Counted from the stretch's first letter, positions 51,227-60,634 are shown. The stretch is DNA of 64,000 bases from Pseudomonas triticifolii (GCF_014358015.1 NZ_JACONV010000005.1:1-64000), one strand, 5' to 3'. Numbers and translations are program-made. Notes: generated by a model not told the origin, from the letters alone.

Positions 51227-53506
51227 ATGAGCTTCGGCGCCGATGAAGAAATCCTTCAGGATTTTCTGGTAGAGGCCGGCGAGATTCTGGAGCAGTTGTC
51301 AGAACAATTGGTCGAGCTGGAAAGCCGACCGGATGATGCTGACCTGCTCAATGCAATTTTTCGCGGTTTTCACACTGTTAAAGGGGGCGCCGGCTTCCTC
51401 CAGCTGCATGAGCTGGTGGAGTGCTGCCACATCGCCGAGAACGTGTTCGACATCCTTCGCAAGGGTGAGCGACGTGTTGACTCCGAGCTCATGGACGTGG
51501 TTCTGGAAGCACTGGACACGGTCAACAGCATGTTCGGTCAGGTGCGTGAACGTTCGGACGTAACGCCTGCAACGCCAGAGCTTCTGGCTGCGCTGGCACG
51601 TCTGGCCGAGCCACAGTCTGCCGATGAAGTTGCGGTTGCAGAACCGGTTGCAGAACCCGTGGTGGAAGAGGTTGTCGAGGCTGCCGCTCCGATCGCCGAG
51701 TCATCGGCTAGCGACGACATCACGGATGATGAGTTCGAGCAACTGCTCGACTCGCTGCACGGGTCCAGTCCGGTTGCCGCACCCGTTGCTGCCGCGCCAG
51801 TGACTCAGGCACCGGCCAGCGACGAGATCACCGATCAGGAGTTCGAATCCCTGCTCGATCAATTGCACGGCAAAGGCAAGTTCGCCCCTGACGCCGCCCC
51901 GGTTCAGGCCCCGGCGGCGACAGCCAAGGCGGGCAGCGCTGCGCCGGCGAGCGATGAAATCACCGATGACGAGTTCGAAGCCCTGCTTGACCAGTTGCAT
52001 GGCAAGGGTTCGTTCGATGGCGCAATTGCTGCAACGGTTGCCGCGCCTGCCGTTGCAGCCAAGGCACCTGCTGCTGCCTCTGACGAAATCACCGATAACG
52101 AATTCGAAAGCCTGCTGGATGAGCTTCACGGCAAGGGCAAATTCGAGCCTGATGCTGTCGTCGGCAAGGCGGCAGCACCTGCGCCAGCAGCTGCGGCACC
52201 AGCACCAGCTCCTGTAGCCAAGCCAGCGCCAGCGCCAGCAGCGAAAGCCGAGCCAGCTCCGGCCAAGCCCGCAGCAGCGGCTCCGGCACCTGCACGCGCT
52301 CCGGCGGCCGGTGGCGACAAGCCTGCCGCGTCGGAAGCCGAAACCACTGTACGCGTTGATACAGCGCGCCTGGACGAGATCATGAACATGGTCGGCGAAC
52401 TGGTGCTGGTGCGTAACCGACTGGTTCGTCTTGGCCTCAATAGTGGCGACGAAGCCATGTCCAAGGCGGTCTCCAATCTGGATGTGGTGACAGCTGATCT
52501 GCAGACCGCAGTGATGAAAACCCGCATGCAGCCGATCAAGAAAGTCTTCGGCCGCTTCCCGCGTCTGGTTCGTGACCTGGCTCGCCAGCTCAAGAAAGAG
52601 ATCAACCTGGAACTGGTGGGTGAAGAAACCGACCTGGACAAAAACCTTGTCGAGGCGCTGGCCGACCCGCTGGTCCACTTGGTGCGTAACGCAGTCGACC
52701 ACGGCATCGAGACGCCGGAAGAGCGCGAGGCTACGGGCAAGTCCCGCGGCGGGCGTGTGATTCTGTCAGCCGAGCAGGAGGGCGATCACATCCTGTTGTC
52801 GATCTCCGATGACGGCAAGGGTATGGATCCCAACGTTCTGCGCTCCATCGCCGTCAAGCGCGGCGTGATGGACAAGGATGCAGCCGATCGCCTGAGCGAC
52901 ACCGACTGCTACAACCTGATCTTCGCGCCGGGCTTTTCGACCAAGACGGAAATTTCCGATGTGTCCGGCCGTGGCGTGGGCATGGACGTGGTGAAAACCA
53001 AGATTTCCCAGCTCAACGGCTCGATCAACATCTACTCGACCAAGGGTCAGGGTTCGAAGATCGTCATCAAGGTTCCGCTGACGCTTGCGATCATGCCGAC
53101 CCTGATGGTCATGCTGGGCAATCAGGCGTTTGCCTTCCCGTTGGTCAACGTCAACGAAATCTTCCACCTGAACCTCTCGACCACCAACGTCGTCGACGGT
53201 CAGGAAGTGGTGATCGTGCGTGACAAGGCCTTGCCACTGTTTTACCTCAAGCGTTGGCTGATCAGCTCGGCTGCGCACGAAGAACAGCGCGAAGGGCACG
53301 TGGTGATTCTGTCTGTCGGTACCCAGCGCATCGGCTTTGTCGTCGATCAACTGGTCGGGCAGGAAGAAGTGGTGATCAAACCGCTGGGCAAGATGTTGCA
53401 AGGTACGCCAGGCATGTCGGGCGCCACCATCACCGGTGACGGTCGCATTGCCCTGATTCTCGATGTACCGAGCATGCTCAAGCGTTACGCCGCACGGCGT
53501 ATTTGA
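51227..53506 (+). CDS. cheA: Chemotaxis histidine kinase CheA
   Basis: CheA is the array kinase that phosphorylates CheY and CheB. The 759 residues begin with an Hpt (P1) domain holding His49 (FRGFHTVKGGAGFLQL). A long linker (about 130-380) rich in Ala and Pro carries four SDEITD-EFE-LLD-LHG repeats, at 162-179, 198-219, 242-263 and 285-306. The dimerisation, HATPase (LVRNAVDHGIE, DDGKGMDPNV, GRGVGMDVV) and CheW-like P5 domains follow. No classical P2 domain is recognisable; the repeats lie in its place. ATG 51227 is chosen with GGGAG before it. Confidence 0.96.
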   Translation: MSFGADEEILQDFLVEAGEILEQLSEQLVELESRPDDADLLNAIFRGFHTVKGGAGFLQLHELVECCHIAENVFDILRKGERRVDSELMDVVLEALDTVNSMFGQVRERSDVTPATPELLAALARLAEPQSADEVAVAEPVAEPVVEEVVEAAAPIAESSASDDITDDEFEQLLDSLHGSSPVAAPVAAAPVTQAPASDEITDQEFESLLDQLHGKGKFAPDAAPVQAPAATAKAGSAAPASDEITDDEFEALLDQLHGKGSFDGAIAATVAAPAVAAKAPAAASDEITDNEFESLLDELHGKGKFEPDAVVGKAAAPAPAAAAPAPAPVAKPAPAPAAKAEPAPAKPAAAAPAPARAPAAGGDKPAASEAETTVRVDTARLDEIMNMVGELVLVRNRLVRLGLNSGDEAMSKAVSNLDVVTADLQTAVMKTRMQPIKKVFGRFPRLVRDLARQLKKEINLELVGEETDLDKNLVEALADPLVHLVRNAVDHGIETPEEREATGKSRGGRVILSAEQEGDHILLSISDDGKGMDPNVLRSIAVKRGVMDKDAADRLSDTDCYNLIFAPGFSTKTEISDVSGRGVGMDVVKTKISQLNGSINIYSTKGQGSKIVIKVPLTLAIMPTLMVMLGNQAFAFPLVNVNEIFHLNLSTTNVVDGQEVVIVRDKALPLFYLKRWLISSAAHEEQREGHVVILSVGTQRIGFVVDQLVGQEEVVIKPLGKMLQGTPGMSGATITGDGRIALILDVPSMLKRYAARRI
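51710..52144 (+). repeat. Four in-frame repeats in the CheA linker
   Basis: Copies at 51710-51763, 51818-51883, 51950-52015 and 52079-52144 encode SDxITDxEFExLLDxLHG; copies 2-4 continue GK-G-x-F. The starts are 108, 132 and 129 bp apart. Codon choice differs between copies while the peptide is kept, which points to selection on the peptide. Confidence 0.9.
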
Positions 53507-53557
53507 TTCTGGGGTTGCGGGCAGCCTGGTCTGCCTGCAGCACCTATTGGAGTGTTT

Positions 53558-54721
53558 ATGGCAGTCAAGGTCCTGGTGGTGGATGATTCCGGTTTCTTCC
53601 GCCGCCGCGTTACGGAAATTCTTTCTTCGGACCCCAATATCCAGGTTGTCGGCACGGCAACCAATGGCAAGGAAGCGATAGAGCAGGCACTTGCACTCAA
53701 GCCTGACGTGATCACCATGGACTACGAGATGCCGATGATGGATGGCATCACTGCCGTTCGCCATATCATGCAGCGCATCCCGACCCCCGTACTGATGTTC
53801 TCCTCGCTGACGCACGAAGGTGCCCGCGTCACGCTGGATGCACTGGACGCTGGTGCCGTGGACTTTCTCCCCAAGAATTTTGAAGACATCTCGCGTAACC
53901 CGCAGAAGGTCAAGCAACTGCTGTGCGAGAAGATCAATAGCATCTCGCGCAGCAATCGTCGTTTTACCGGTGCGGTATCGACGCCGTCGATAGCTGCTCC
54001 AGCCGCAGCGCCCGCTGCTCGTGCTGCCGCACCTGCGCCGACCTCGTCTGCGCCTGCCCGTACCTTTGCGCCACGTACCGCAGCGCCTGCGCTTCATGCT
54101 GCGCAGGCTCAGTCTCACGCACCTGCTCATCCGGCGACGTCGGGTGCGCCCAAGCGTAAGGCCTACAAGCTGGTTGCCATTGGTACGTCAACGGGTGGTC
54201 CGGTGGCGTTGCAACGCGTGCTGACGCAACTGCCCGCCAGCTTTCCGGCGCCACTGGTGCTGATCCAGCATATGCCTGCCGCTTTCACCAAGGCGTTCGC
54301 CGAGCGCCTGGACAAGCTGTGCAAGATCAGCGTCAAGGAAGCCGAGGATGGCGACGTGCTGCGTCCGGGGCTTGCCTTGCTGGCTCCTGGCGGCAAACAG
54401 ATGATGATCGACGGTCGTGGCACGGTGAAAATTCTGCCGGGTGATGAGCGCCTCAATTACAAGCCGTGCGTGGACATCACCTTCGGATCGGCCGCCAAGT
54501 CGTACGGCGACAAGGTGCTCTCCGTGGTGTTGACCGGTATGGGCGCAGACGGCCGGGAAGGTGCCCGTTTGCTCAAGCAGGCCGGCAGCACGGTCTGGGC
54601 GCAGGACGAAGCAAGCTGCGTGATCTACGGTATGCCGATGGCTATCGTCAAGGCGGAGCTCGCGGACGCGATCTATAGCCTGGACGACATAGGGCGTCAT
54701 CTGGTCGAGGCGTGTCTCTGA
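53558..54721 (+). CDS. cheB: Chemotaxis methylesterase CheB
   Basis: CheB removes methyl groups from chemoreceptors and, when phosphorylated by CheA, adapts the response. The 387 residues have a receiver domain with Asp55 ([13 protein letters not shown]). An Ala/Pro-rich linker (about 150-205) and the esterase domain follow, with the catalytic Ser in [12 protein letters not shown], His in [10 protein letters not shown] and Asp in [16 protein letters not shown] 53558 is preferred; TTGGAG is the RBS. It overlaps motC by one base. Confidence 0.97.
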   Translation: MAVKVLVVDDSGFFRRRVTEILSSDPNIQVVGTATNGKEAIEQALALKPDVITMDYEMPMMDGITAVRHIMQRIPTPVLMFSSLTHEGARVTLDALDAGAVDFLPKNFEDISRNPQKVKQLLCEKINSISRSNRRFTGAVSTPSIAAPAAAPAARAAAPAPTSSAPARTFAPRTAAPALHAAQAQSHAPAHPATSGAPKRKAYKLVAIGTSTGGPVALQRVLTQLPASFPAPLVLIQHMPAAFTKAFAERLDKLCKISVKEAEDGDVLRPGLALLAPGGKQMMIDGRGTVKILPGDERLNYKPCVDITFGSAAKSYGDKVLSVVLTGMGADGREGARLLKQAGSTVWAQDEASCVIYGMPMAIVKAELADAIYSLDDIGRHLVEACL

Positions 54722-55461
54722 TGGATGTACTGAGTCTTATCGGTCTTATCCTGGCGTTCGTTGCGATCATCGGTGGTAACTTTCTCGAAGGCGGGCATCT
54801 CAGCGCGTTGCTCAATGGTCCGGCGGCGCTGATTGTGATTGGTGGCACGCTGGGTGCGTCGTTGCTGCAATCGCCCATGAGCGCTTTCATGCGCGCCATG
54901 AAAATCATTCGCTGGGTGCTGTTCCCGCCGCGCGTCGATCTGCCGGGTGGTGTTGATCGTGTCATTGGCTGGAGCATGACGGCCCGCAAGGAAGGCTTGC
55001 TGGGCCTTGAGACGATTGCCGATTCCGAGCCCGACAGCTACTCCCGAAAAGGCCTGCAACTGCTGGTCGATGGTGCCGAGCCTGAAGCGATTCGCAGTAT
55101 TCTGGAAGTGGACTTCATCACCCAGGAAACCCGCGATATCCAGGCCGCCAAGGTGTTCGAAAGCATGGGCGGTTATGCGCCGACCGTGGGCATCATCGGT
55201 GCGGTGATGGGGTTGATTCACGTGATGGGTAACCTCGCCGATCCGAGCCAGCTGGGGAGCGGCATTGCCGTTGCCTTTGTTGCCACTATTTATGGCGTCG
55301 CGTCGGCCAACCTGATCCTGCTGCCGGTGGCGAACAAGCTCAAGGCTATTGCCCACCGCCAGGCGCGTTATCGCGAGATGCTGCTTGAAGGTCTGCTGTC
55401 CATTGCCGAGGGTGAAAACCCGCGCTCCATCGAACTCAAGCTGCAAGGCTTCATGGAGTAA
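54721..55461 (+). CDS. motC: Flagellar stator subunit MotC (MotA family)
   Basis: MotC is the ion-channel stator subunit that pushes FliG, one of the two stator sets of Pseudomonas. The 246 residues have four membrane segments (GLILAFVAIIGGNFLEGGHL; AALIVIGGTLGASLL; APTVGIIGAVMGLIHVMGNL; AVAFVATIYGVASANLILLP) and a cytoplasmic loop. ATG 54721 overlaps the cheB stop. The next gene is its partner motD. Confidence 0.95.
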   Translation: MDVLSLIGLILAFVAIIGGNFLEGGHLSALLNGPAALIVIGGTLGASLLQSPMSAFMRAMKIIRWVLFPPRVDLPGGVDRVIGWSMTARKEGLLGLETIADSEPDSYSRKGLQLLVDGAEPEAIRSILEVDFITQETRDIQAAKVFESMGGYAPTVGIIGAVMGLIHVMGNLADPSQLGSGIAVAFVATIYGVASANLILLPVANKLKAIAHRQARYREMLLEGLLSIAEGENPRSIELKLQGFME

Positions 55462-55467
55462 CCCGTC

Positions 55468-56355
55468 ATGGCTCGACGTCGTCAGCCCGAAGAACACGAA
55501 AATCATGAGCGCTGGCTGGTGTCGTATGCCGACTTCATCACGTTGCTGTTTGCGTTCTTCGTGGTGATGTACTCGATTTCGTCGATCAACGAAGGCAAGT
55601 ACAAGATCCTGTCTCAAGCGCTGGTCGGTGTGTTCAACGACGCCGAGCGCACCATGAAGCCGATCCCCATCGGCGAGCAGCGCCCGGTGTCGGTCAAGCC
55701 GTCCGAGCCGCTGCTCAAGGACAGCGAAGAAACCGATGCAGGCATCGCCTCGTCGGCCAGCGACCCGCTGCAGACCATCGCTCAGGATGTGCGTGACGCG
55801 TTTGGCGACCTGATCAAGTCCGACCAGATGACCGTGCGCGGCAACGAGTTGTGGATCGAGATCGAACTCAATTCAAGCCTGCTCTTTGGCAGCGGCGATG
55901 CGATGCCCAGCGACAAGGCATTCACGATCATTGAAAAGGTCGCGGGTATCGTCAAGCGCTTCGATAACCCGATCCACGTCGAAGGCTTCACGGACGACCA
56001 ACCGATCAGCACGTCGCAGTTTCCGACCAACTGGGAGCTGTCTTCCGCCCGCTCGGCCAGCATCGTACGCATGCTGGCCATGGACGGTGTGAACCCTGCG
56101 CGCCTGGCGTCTGTGGGGTATGGCGAGTTCCAGCCGATTGCGCCCAACACGACGACCACCGGGCGCGCCAAGAACCGCCGCGTGGTGCTGGTAATCTCGC
56201 GTAACCTGGATGTGCGTCGCAGTTTGACCAGCACCGGCACGGCCAATGCGCAGCCGGACGCCGCTTTGAGGCGTGCTGGCACACAAACTGCACCGGTGCC
56301 AGCAAAGCCGCCGGTACGTGCGAACACTGTCAATTCTCCGTCACCCGCTCCCTGA
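55468..56355 (+). CDS. motD: Flagellar stator subunit MotD (MotB family)
   Basis: MotD anchors the stator to peptidoglycan. The 295 residues have one membrane segment with the ion-binding Asp (SYADFITLLFAFFVVMYSIS) and a plug region. The OmpA-like domain (about 120-250) has VEGFTDDQPIST, NWELSSARSASIVRMLAMDG and GRAKNRRVVLVI. The Pro/Thr tail is variable. It lies 7 bp after motC and 45 bp before parC. Confidence 0.95.
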   Translation: MARRRQPEEHENHERWLVSYADFITLLFAFFVVMYSISSINEGKYKILSQALVGVFNDAERTMKPIPIGEQRPVSVKPSEPLLKDSEETDAGIASSASDPLQTIAQDVRDAFGDLIKSDQMTVRGNELWIEIELNSSLLFGSGDAMPSDKAFTIIEKVAGIVKRFDNPIHVEGFTDDQPISTSQFPTNWELSSARSASIVRMLAMDGVNPARLASVGYGEFQPIAPNTTTTGRAKNRRVVLVISRNLDVRRSLTSTGTANAQPDAALRRAGTQTAPVPAKPPVRANTVNSPSPAP

Positions 56356-56400
56356 CTGTCGTCTCGGTACGATTGTCGCTGTACGGAAGGAAAATCATCA

Positions 56401-57189
56401 ATGAGAGTCTGGGCAGTAGCCAACCAGAAAGGTGGAGTCGGAAAGACCACCACGACCATTGCCCTGGCCGGTTTGCTGGCCGATGCGGGCAAGCGCGTCG
56501 TCGTGGTCGATCTGGACCCCCACGGCTCCATGACCAGCTATTTCGGGCACAATCCTGATGAGCTGGAGCACAGCGCCTTCGACTTGTTCCTGCACAAGGG
56601 CCAGGTGCCTGACGGTTTGCCGGGACAGCTGCTATTGCCGACCAGCGACCAGCGTATTTCGCTGATTCCGTCGAGTACGGCGTTGGCGACGCTGGAACGT
56701 CAGTCGCCTGGCCAGAGCGGCCTGGGGTTGGTCATCGCCAAAAGCCTCGCGCAGTTGTGGCAGGATTTTGACTATGCGCTGATCGACAGCCCGCCGTTGC
56801 TCGGTGTGTTGATGGTCAACGCGCTGGCGGCCAGTCAGCAGTTGGCGATTCCGGTGCAAACCGAATTTCTGGCCGTGAAGGGCCTGGAACGCATGGTCAA
56901 CACGCTGACCATGATCAACCGTTCACGCAAGGTGCCGCTGCCTTACACCATCGTGCCGACGCTGTTTGACCGTCGCACCCAGGCTTCGATGGGCACGTTG
57001 AAACTGCTGCGCGACAGCTTCCCCGAACATGTTTGGCAGGCCTACGTGCCGGTGGACACGCGTTTGCGTGATGCCAGCCGAGCGGGTCTCACGCCGTCGC
57101 AGAACGACAGCAAGAGCCGCGGCGTGATCGCGTATCGGGCGCTGCTCAAACATATGCTCGCCGAGCAACTCAATGCTCAGGTGGCCTGA
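56401..57189 (+). CDS. parC: ParA-family ATPase for polar chemotaxis arrays (ParC-like)
   Basis: The 262-residue ParA/Soj-type ATPase has the deviant Walker A motif NQKGGVGKTTTTIALAG, VVVVDLDPHGSMTSYFGHNP and LIDSPPLLGVLMVNALAAS. In Vibrio and Pseudomonas a protein of this kind, coded between mot and cheW genes, places chemotaxis arrays at the pole and passes them to both daughter cells. The place here is exactly that. There is no parB-like gene or parS-like cluster nearby, so plasmid or chromosome partition is unlikely. Confidence 0.9.
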   Translation: MRVWAVANQKGGVGKTTTTIALAGLLADAGKRVVVVDLDPHGSMTSYFGHNPDELEHSAFDLFLHKGQVPDGLPGQLLLPTSDQRISLIPSSTALATLERQSPGQSGLGLVIAKSLAQLWQDFDYALIDSPPLLGVLMVNALAASQQLAIPVQTEFLAVKGLERMVNTLTMINRSRKVPLPYTIVPTLFDRRTQASMGTLKLLRDSFPEHVWQAYVPVDTRLRDASRAGLTPSQNDSKSRGVIAYRALLKHMLAEQLNAQVA

Positions 57190-57220
57190 CATGCGCACTC
57201 ATTCTTTCTTTGCTGTCAGC

Positions 57221-57248
57221 TCAAGTGATGCCTCAATGCGGCCGATAA
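57221..57248 (+). promoter_or_regulatory. Candidate FliA (sigma-28) promoter for parP-cheW
   Basis: TCAAG (57221-57225) and a perfect GCCGATAA (57241-57248). The distance from TCAA is 16 bases, one more than at fliC. It lies in the 102-bp gap before parP, 44 bp from its ATG. Confidence 0.55.
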
Positions 57249-57291
57249 CTCTATCAGGCTGCACTCGCTCTATTTATTGTTGGGCCCCGGT

Positions 57292-58161
57292 ATGAACCGC
57301 CCTGTAGAAGTTGCAACACGACCCAAGCTGGCTTTGCAGTCTTATCTGGATGCCTTGCTTCAGGACGCGACCGAAGAGCTGCAAGAACCTGAAAGCACCA
57401 TCGACGAGTTTCAGGCCGCGGTGCTCGAAGAGCAGGCTTTTGACGCGCGCATGAAGGCGCAGATCAAGCCGGTTGCTGTCGCAGTGGCGGCACCTGCTGC
57501 CGTGGCAGTGCCTGTTGCGGTCGCCGCGCCGGTGGTGACGCCCGCGCCGGTGGTGGAAATGGCGCCGGTGATTGTGGCCGAGCCCGTTGTGGAGGTCGTT
57601 GTACCGACCGTTGACTGGGTCGAGCCTGTTGCCGAACTCAGTACGCTGGTGGCTCAGCGAACACCAACGCCGCCGCCGACCAGCGATGGTCGTCCGGCCT
57701 GGGCTGCCGAGCCGTTTGAGTGCCTGTTGTTCGACGTAGCCGGGCTGACACTGGCAGTGCCACTGGTATGCCTTGGATCGATTTATCCGTTGGCAGGGCA
57801 GGAGCTGACGCCTCTGTTCGGTCAGCCGGACTGGTTTCTGGGGATCCTGCCGTGTCAGGCAGGCAACCTGAAGGTGCTGGATACCGCGCGCTGGATCATG
57901 CCTGATCGCTACCGCGATGATTTTCGTCAGGGCTTGCAGTACGTGATTTCGGTTCAGGGTTACGAGTGGGGGTTGGCGGTACATCAGGTCAGTCGCTCGC
58001 TGCGCCTTGATCCGAATGAAATCAAGTGGCGTACACACCGTGGTCAACGCCCATGGCTGGCGGGCACAGTGATTGAGCACATGTGTGCATTGCTGGATGT
58101 TGCAGAGTTGGCCGAGCTGATTGCCAGTGGCGCGGTCAAGCAGTTGAACAAGTCAAAATAA
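57292..58161 (+). CDS. parP: CheW-domain array localisation protein (ParP-like)
   Basis: This 289-residue protein has an N-terminal helical stretch (LALQSYLDALLQDATEELQE). A long Ala/Pro/Val linker (about 55-140) and a C-terminal CheW-like domain (about 143-285, FECLLFDVAGLTLAVPLVCL, then GSIYPLAGQELTPLFGQPDW) follow. ParP binds ParC and the dimerisation part of CheA and keeps arrays at the pole. ATG 57292 is chosen; the TTG start at 57277 has no better RBS. It follows parC by 102 bp. Confidence 0.88.
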   Translation: MNRPVEVATRPKLALQSYLDALLQDATEELQEPESTIDEFQAAVLEEQAFDARMKAQIKPVAVAVAAPAAVAVPVAVAAPVVTPAPVVEMAPVIVAEPVVEVVVPTVDWVEPVAELSTLVAQRTPTPPPTSDGRPAWAAEPFECLLFDVAGLTLAVPLVCLGSIYPLAGQELTPLFGQPDWFLGILPCQAGNLKVLDTARWIMPDRYRDDFRQGLQYVISVQGYEWGLAVHQVSRSLRLDPNEIKWRTHRGQRPWLAGTVIEHMCALLDVAELAELIASGAVKQLNKSK

Positions 58162-58217
58162 TCATGGGTCGTCGCCAGTCGCGTCGCCCGCAGAGTACAC
58201 ACGTGAGGGGTTAGGGT

Positions 58218-58697
58218 ATGAATAAGTCGTCTGCACAAGGTTCTGAAGATCCTATCCTGCAATGGGTTACGTTCCGCCTGGACAATGAGTCCTATGGCAT
58301 CAACGTAATGCAGGTCCAGGAAGTGCTGCGCTACACCGAAATCGCTCCGGTACCGGGTGCGCCAAGCTACGTGCTGGGCATCATCAACCTGCGCGGTAAC
58401 GTTGTAACCGTCATCGACACCCGTCAGCGCTTCGGCCTGGCACCGGTGGAAGTCAGCGATAACACCCGTATCGTTATCATCGAAGCCGACAAGCAAGTGG
58501 TCGGTATTCTGGTCGACAGCGTGGCGGAAGTGGTTTACTTGCGTCAGTCCGAAGTCGAAACCGCACCTAACGTCGGTAACGATGAATCGGCCAAGTTCAT
58601 TCAGGGCGTTTGCAACAAGAACGGCGAACTGTTGATTCTGGTCGAGCTGGACAAAATGATGTCCGAAGAAGAGTGGTCCGAGCTGGAGAACATCTGA
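58218..58697 (+). CDS. cheW: Chemotaxis adapter CheW
   Basis: CheW connects chemoreceptors with CheA. The 159-residue SH3-like protein has WVTFRLDNESYGINVMQVQE, VLGIINLRGNVVTVIDTRQR and GVCNKNGELLILVELDKMMS. The length is normal. It follows parP by 56 bp; the next gene starts directly after its stop. Confidence 0.97.
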   Translation: MNKSSAQGSEDPILQWVTFRLDNESYGINVMQVQEVLRYTEIAPVPGAPSYVLGIINLRGNVVTVIDTRQRFGLAPVEVSDNTRIVIIEADKQVVGILVDSVAEVVYLRQSEVETAPNVGNDESAKFIQGVCNKNGELLILVELDKMMSEEEWSELENI

Positions 58698-59099
58698 TTG
58701 ATTCTTGAGGTAGCTGTCGTCTTCCTGGGCATTCTCTGGGTCGTTTCCCTGGGAATGTTTCTGGCCCATACCAAGCGTCAGCGCAAGCTCGACGCCGAGC
58801 GTGACGAGGCAGCTGCCTTGCGTGATCAGCGTATCAAGGAGTTGGCCCGGCGCGTGGACAACTTCCAGAATGGCACGGTACGTATGGGTGAAGCGCTTCA
58901 CGAACTGCGCGCCATCGTTGCGCCGTTGCCGGACAAGCTGACGGCGCTGGAACAGCGCGATCCCTCCACGCTGTCCTTCGCTCAGGCTGCACGCCTGGTC
59001 GGCATGGGCGCCAGCATTGACGAACTGACCCAGTCCTGCGGGCTGACTCAGGCTGAAGCGCAGTTGATGACCAAGTTGCACAGCAATACGGCGGGCTGA
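58698..59099 (+). CDS. DUF2802 family membrane-anchored protein
   Basis: This 133-residue protein, usually found after cheW in Pseudomonas, has no assigned function. Seen: a single N-terminal membrane segment (LEVAVVFLGILWVVSLGMFL), a charged helical part likely forming a coiled coil (RQRKLDAERDEAAALRDQRI, KELARRVDNF), and a C-terminal helix-turn-helix-like segment (LVGMGASIDELTQSCGLTQA). The start is TTG 58698 directly after the cheW stop, so translation depends on cheW. A terminator follows. Confidence 0.85.
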   Translation: MILEVAVVFLGILWVVSLGMFLAHTKRQRKLDAERDEAAALRDQRIKELARRVDNFQNGTVRMGEALHELRAIVAPLPDKLTALEQRDPSTLSFAQAARLVGMGASIDELTQSCGLTQAEAQLMTKLHSNTAG

Positions 59100-59115
59100 C
59101 CGCCGTATCGACCCC

Positions 59116-59145
59116 GCCTGATACATTCGCGATCAGGCTTTATTT
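59116..59145 (+). terminator. Terminator at the end of the che-mot-par genes
   Basis: GCCTGAT (59116-59122) pairs with ATCAGGC (59132-59138) over a 9-nt loop, followed by TTTATTT. It lies between the convergent DUF2802 gene and apt. Confidence 0.75.
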
Positions 59146-59173
59146 CTCGCAGAGCCGCTTTTCCGGCAGCGCC

Positions 59174-59722
59174 TTACTGTTCGTCGAGCGCGAATTCAGT
59201 CAGGCAGAAGGTTGGAACCGCCATCGCCTGCAGACGCTTCGAACCACCCAGTTCTGGCAGATCAATGATCGCGGCTGCTTCGTGAACCTGCGCGCCCATG
59301 CGGCGAATCAGGTTGGCGGCGGCGACCAGCGTGCCGCCGGTTGCAATCAGGTCATCGAACATGACCACCGAGTCGCCATCGCACAGGCTGTCGGCGTGCA
59401 CTTCCAGGTAGGCCTCCCCGTATTCGGTCTGGTACGCCTCTGACAGCACATCAGCGGGCAGCTTGCCCTGCTTGCGGAATAGCACCAGTGGCTTGTTCAA
59501 GGCGTAAGCCACAACCGAACCGATCAAAAATCCGCGCGCGTCCATGACGCCGATGTGGCTGAAGTCGGTCTCGATGTAGCGCTGCACAAAGCTGTCGATC
59601 ACCTGGCGGGTAGCCTTGGGGGACTGGAAGAGCGGGGTGATGTCGCGGAAGACGACACCCGGCTTGGGAAAGTCCACAACCGGGCGTATCAGGGATTTAA
59701 AGCTCAATTCATCGAAAATCAT
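59174..59722 (-). CDS. apt: Adenine phosphoribosyltransferase
   Basis: Apt makes AMP from adenine and phosphoribosyl pyrophosphate (purine salvage, cytoplasm). The 182-residue product has [20 protein letters not shown] at the N-terminus, [20 protein letters not shown] and the PRPP-binding motif [14 protein letters not shown]. The start is ATG 59722. It lies 62 bp after anr on the same strand. It has no link to motility apart from its place. Confidence 0.97.
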   Translation of the reverse strand: MIFDELSFKSLIRPVVDFPKPGVVFRDITPLFQSPKATRQVIDSFVQRYIETDFSHIGVMDARGFLIGSVVAYALNKPLVLFRKQGKLPADVLSEAYQTEYGEAYLEVHADSLCDGDSVVMFDDLIATGGTLVAAANLIRRMGAQVHEAAAIIDLPELGGSKRLQAMAVPTFCLTEFALDEQ

Positions 59723-59784
59723 CAGAGTTGATCCGGTGCAAGATTGGCCGACAGTTTAAGCCGACGCGTCCCGGATCGCACCCC

Positions 59785-60522
59785 TCAGCTTTGAATTGCG
59801 CCGCCCGCCAGCGCGCAGAGCTGAATCGGGTCCAGGATATGCACCTCTTTGCCTTCTGCGCTAATCAGCTCGTTTTGCTGAAAACGGGTGAACACACGGG
59901 AGACGGTTTCGACCGCCAGGCCCAGGTGATTGCCGATTTCGTTGCGCGACATGCTCAGACGGAACTGATTGGCAGAAAAGCCTCGTGCCCGAAAGCGCGC
60001 CGAGAGATTGACCAGAAAAGTGGCGATGCGCTCATCAGCAGTCTTTTTCGACAGCAGTAACATCATCTGTTGATCGTCGCGGATTTCGCGGCTCATGACG
60101 CGCATCAACTGGCGGCGCAGTTGAGGCAACTGCACGGACAATTCGTCCAGACGCTCGAAAGGAATCTCGCACACCGACGTGGTTTCCAGCGCTTGCGCCG
60201 AGACGGGGTATGCCTGGGCGTCCATCCCGGACATGCCCACCAGTTCGCTGGGCAAATGAAAACCGGTGAGTTGTTCTTCACCCGAATCGCTGATGCTGAA
60301 CGTTTTCAGAGCCCCGGAGCGAACCGCGTATACCGACTCGAAGGTATCGCCCTGGCGAAACAGGAATTCGCCCTTTCTCAAAGGACGGCCTCGCTTGACG
60401 ATCTGGTCAAGCGAATCCATGTCCTCAAGGTTCAATGAGAGCGGCAGGCAGAGCGGGGCGAGACTGCAATCCTTGCAATGAGCCTGGGTTGAAGCACGGG
60501 ACTTGGCGGGCTCGGACATCAC
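59785..60522 (-). CDS. anr: Anaerobic regulator Anr (FNR family)
   Basis: Anr is the oxygen-sensing transcription factor that turns on low-oxygen respiration genes. The 245-residue product has the cysteines for an oxygen-labile 4Fe-4S cluster (Cys16, Cys19, Cys25 and Cys118), the cyclic-nucleotide-type sensor domain, and the DNA-reading helix [10 protein letters not shown]. Its Glu, Ser and Arg read TTGAT half-sites, so hemN next door is a likely target. ATG 60522 and the following codon ATG are both possible starts. Confidence 0.97.
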   Translation of the reverse strand: MMSEPAKSRASTQAHCKDCSLAPLCLPLSLNLEDMDSLDQIVKRGRPLRKGEFLFRQGDTFESVYAVRSGALKTFSISDSGEEQLTGFHLPSELVGMSGMDAQAYPVSAQALETTSVCEIPFERLDELSVQLPQLRRQLMRVMSREIRDDQQMMLLLSKKTADERIATFLVNLSARFRARGFSANQFRLSMSRNEIGNHLGLAVETVSRVFTRFQQNELISAEGKEVHILDPIQLCALAGGAIQS

Positions 60523-60607
60523 TTAATTCCTTGTGGGAAATCACACATAGGTCGTAAGGGTAACTCACCCAAGGCAAGTAGGGCCAGTCTGGAAAAATCT
60601 CATGGCA

Positions 60608-60634
60608 TCAAGCTTTCAGCGCGATAGGCGATAG
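60608..60634 (+). promoter_or_regulatory. Candidate FliA (sigma-28) promoter for the FlxA-like gene
   Basis: TCAA (60608-60611), 15 bases, then GGCGATAG (60627-60634). The -35 stretch TCAAGCTT and the -10 block each differ from TAAAGTTT and GCCGATAA in two bases. It is 36 bp before the ATG, so the leader is about 30 nt. Confidence 0.6.

Noticed and set aside
56401..57189. ParA-type gene as sign of a plasmid or integrated element
   Set aside because: No parB, no repeats resembling a centromere site, and it stands in the chemotaxis order motD-parC-parP-cheW.
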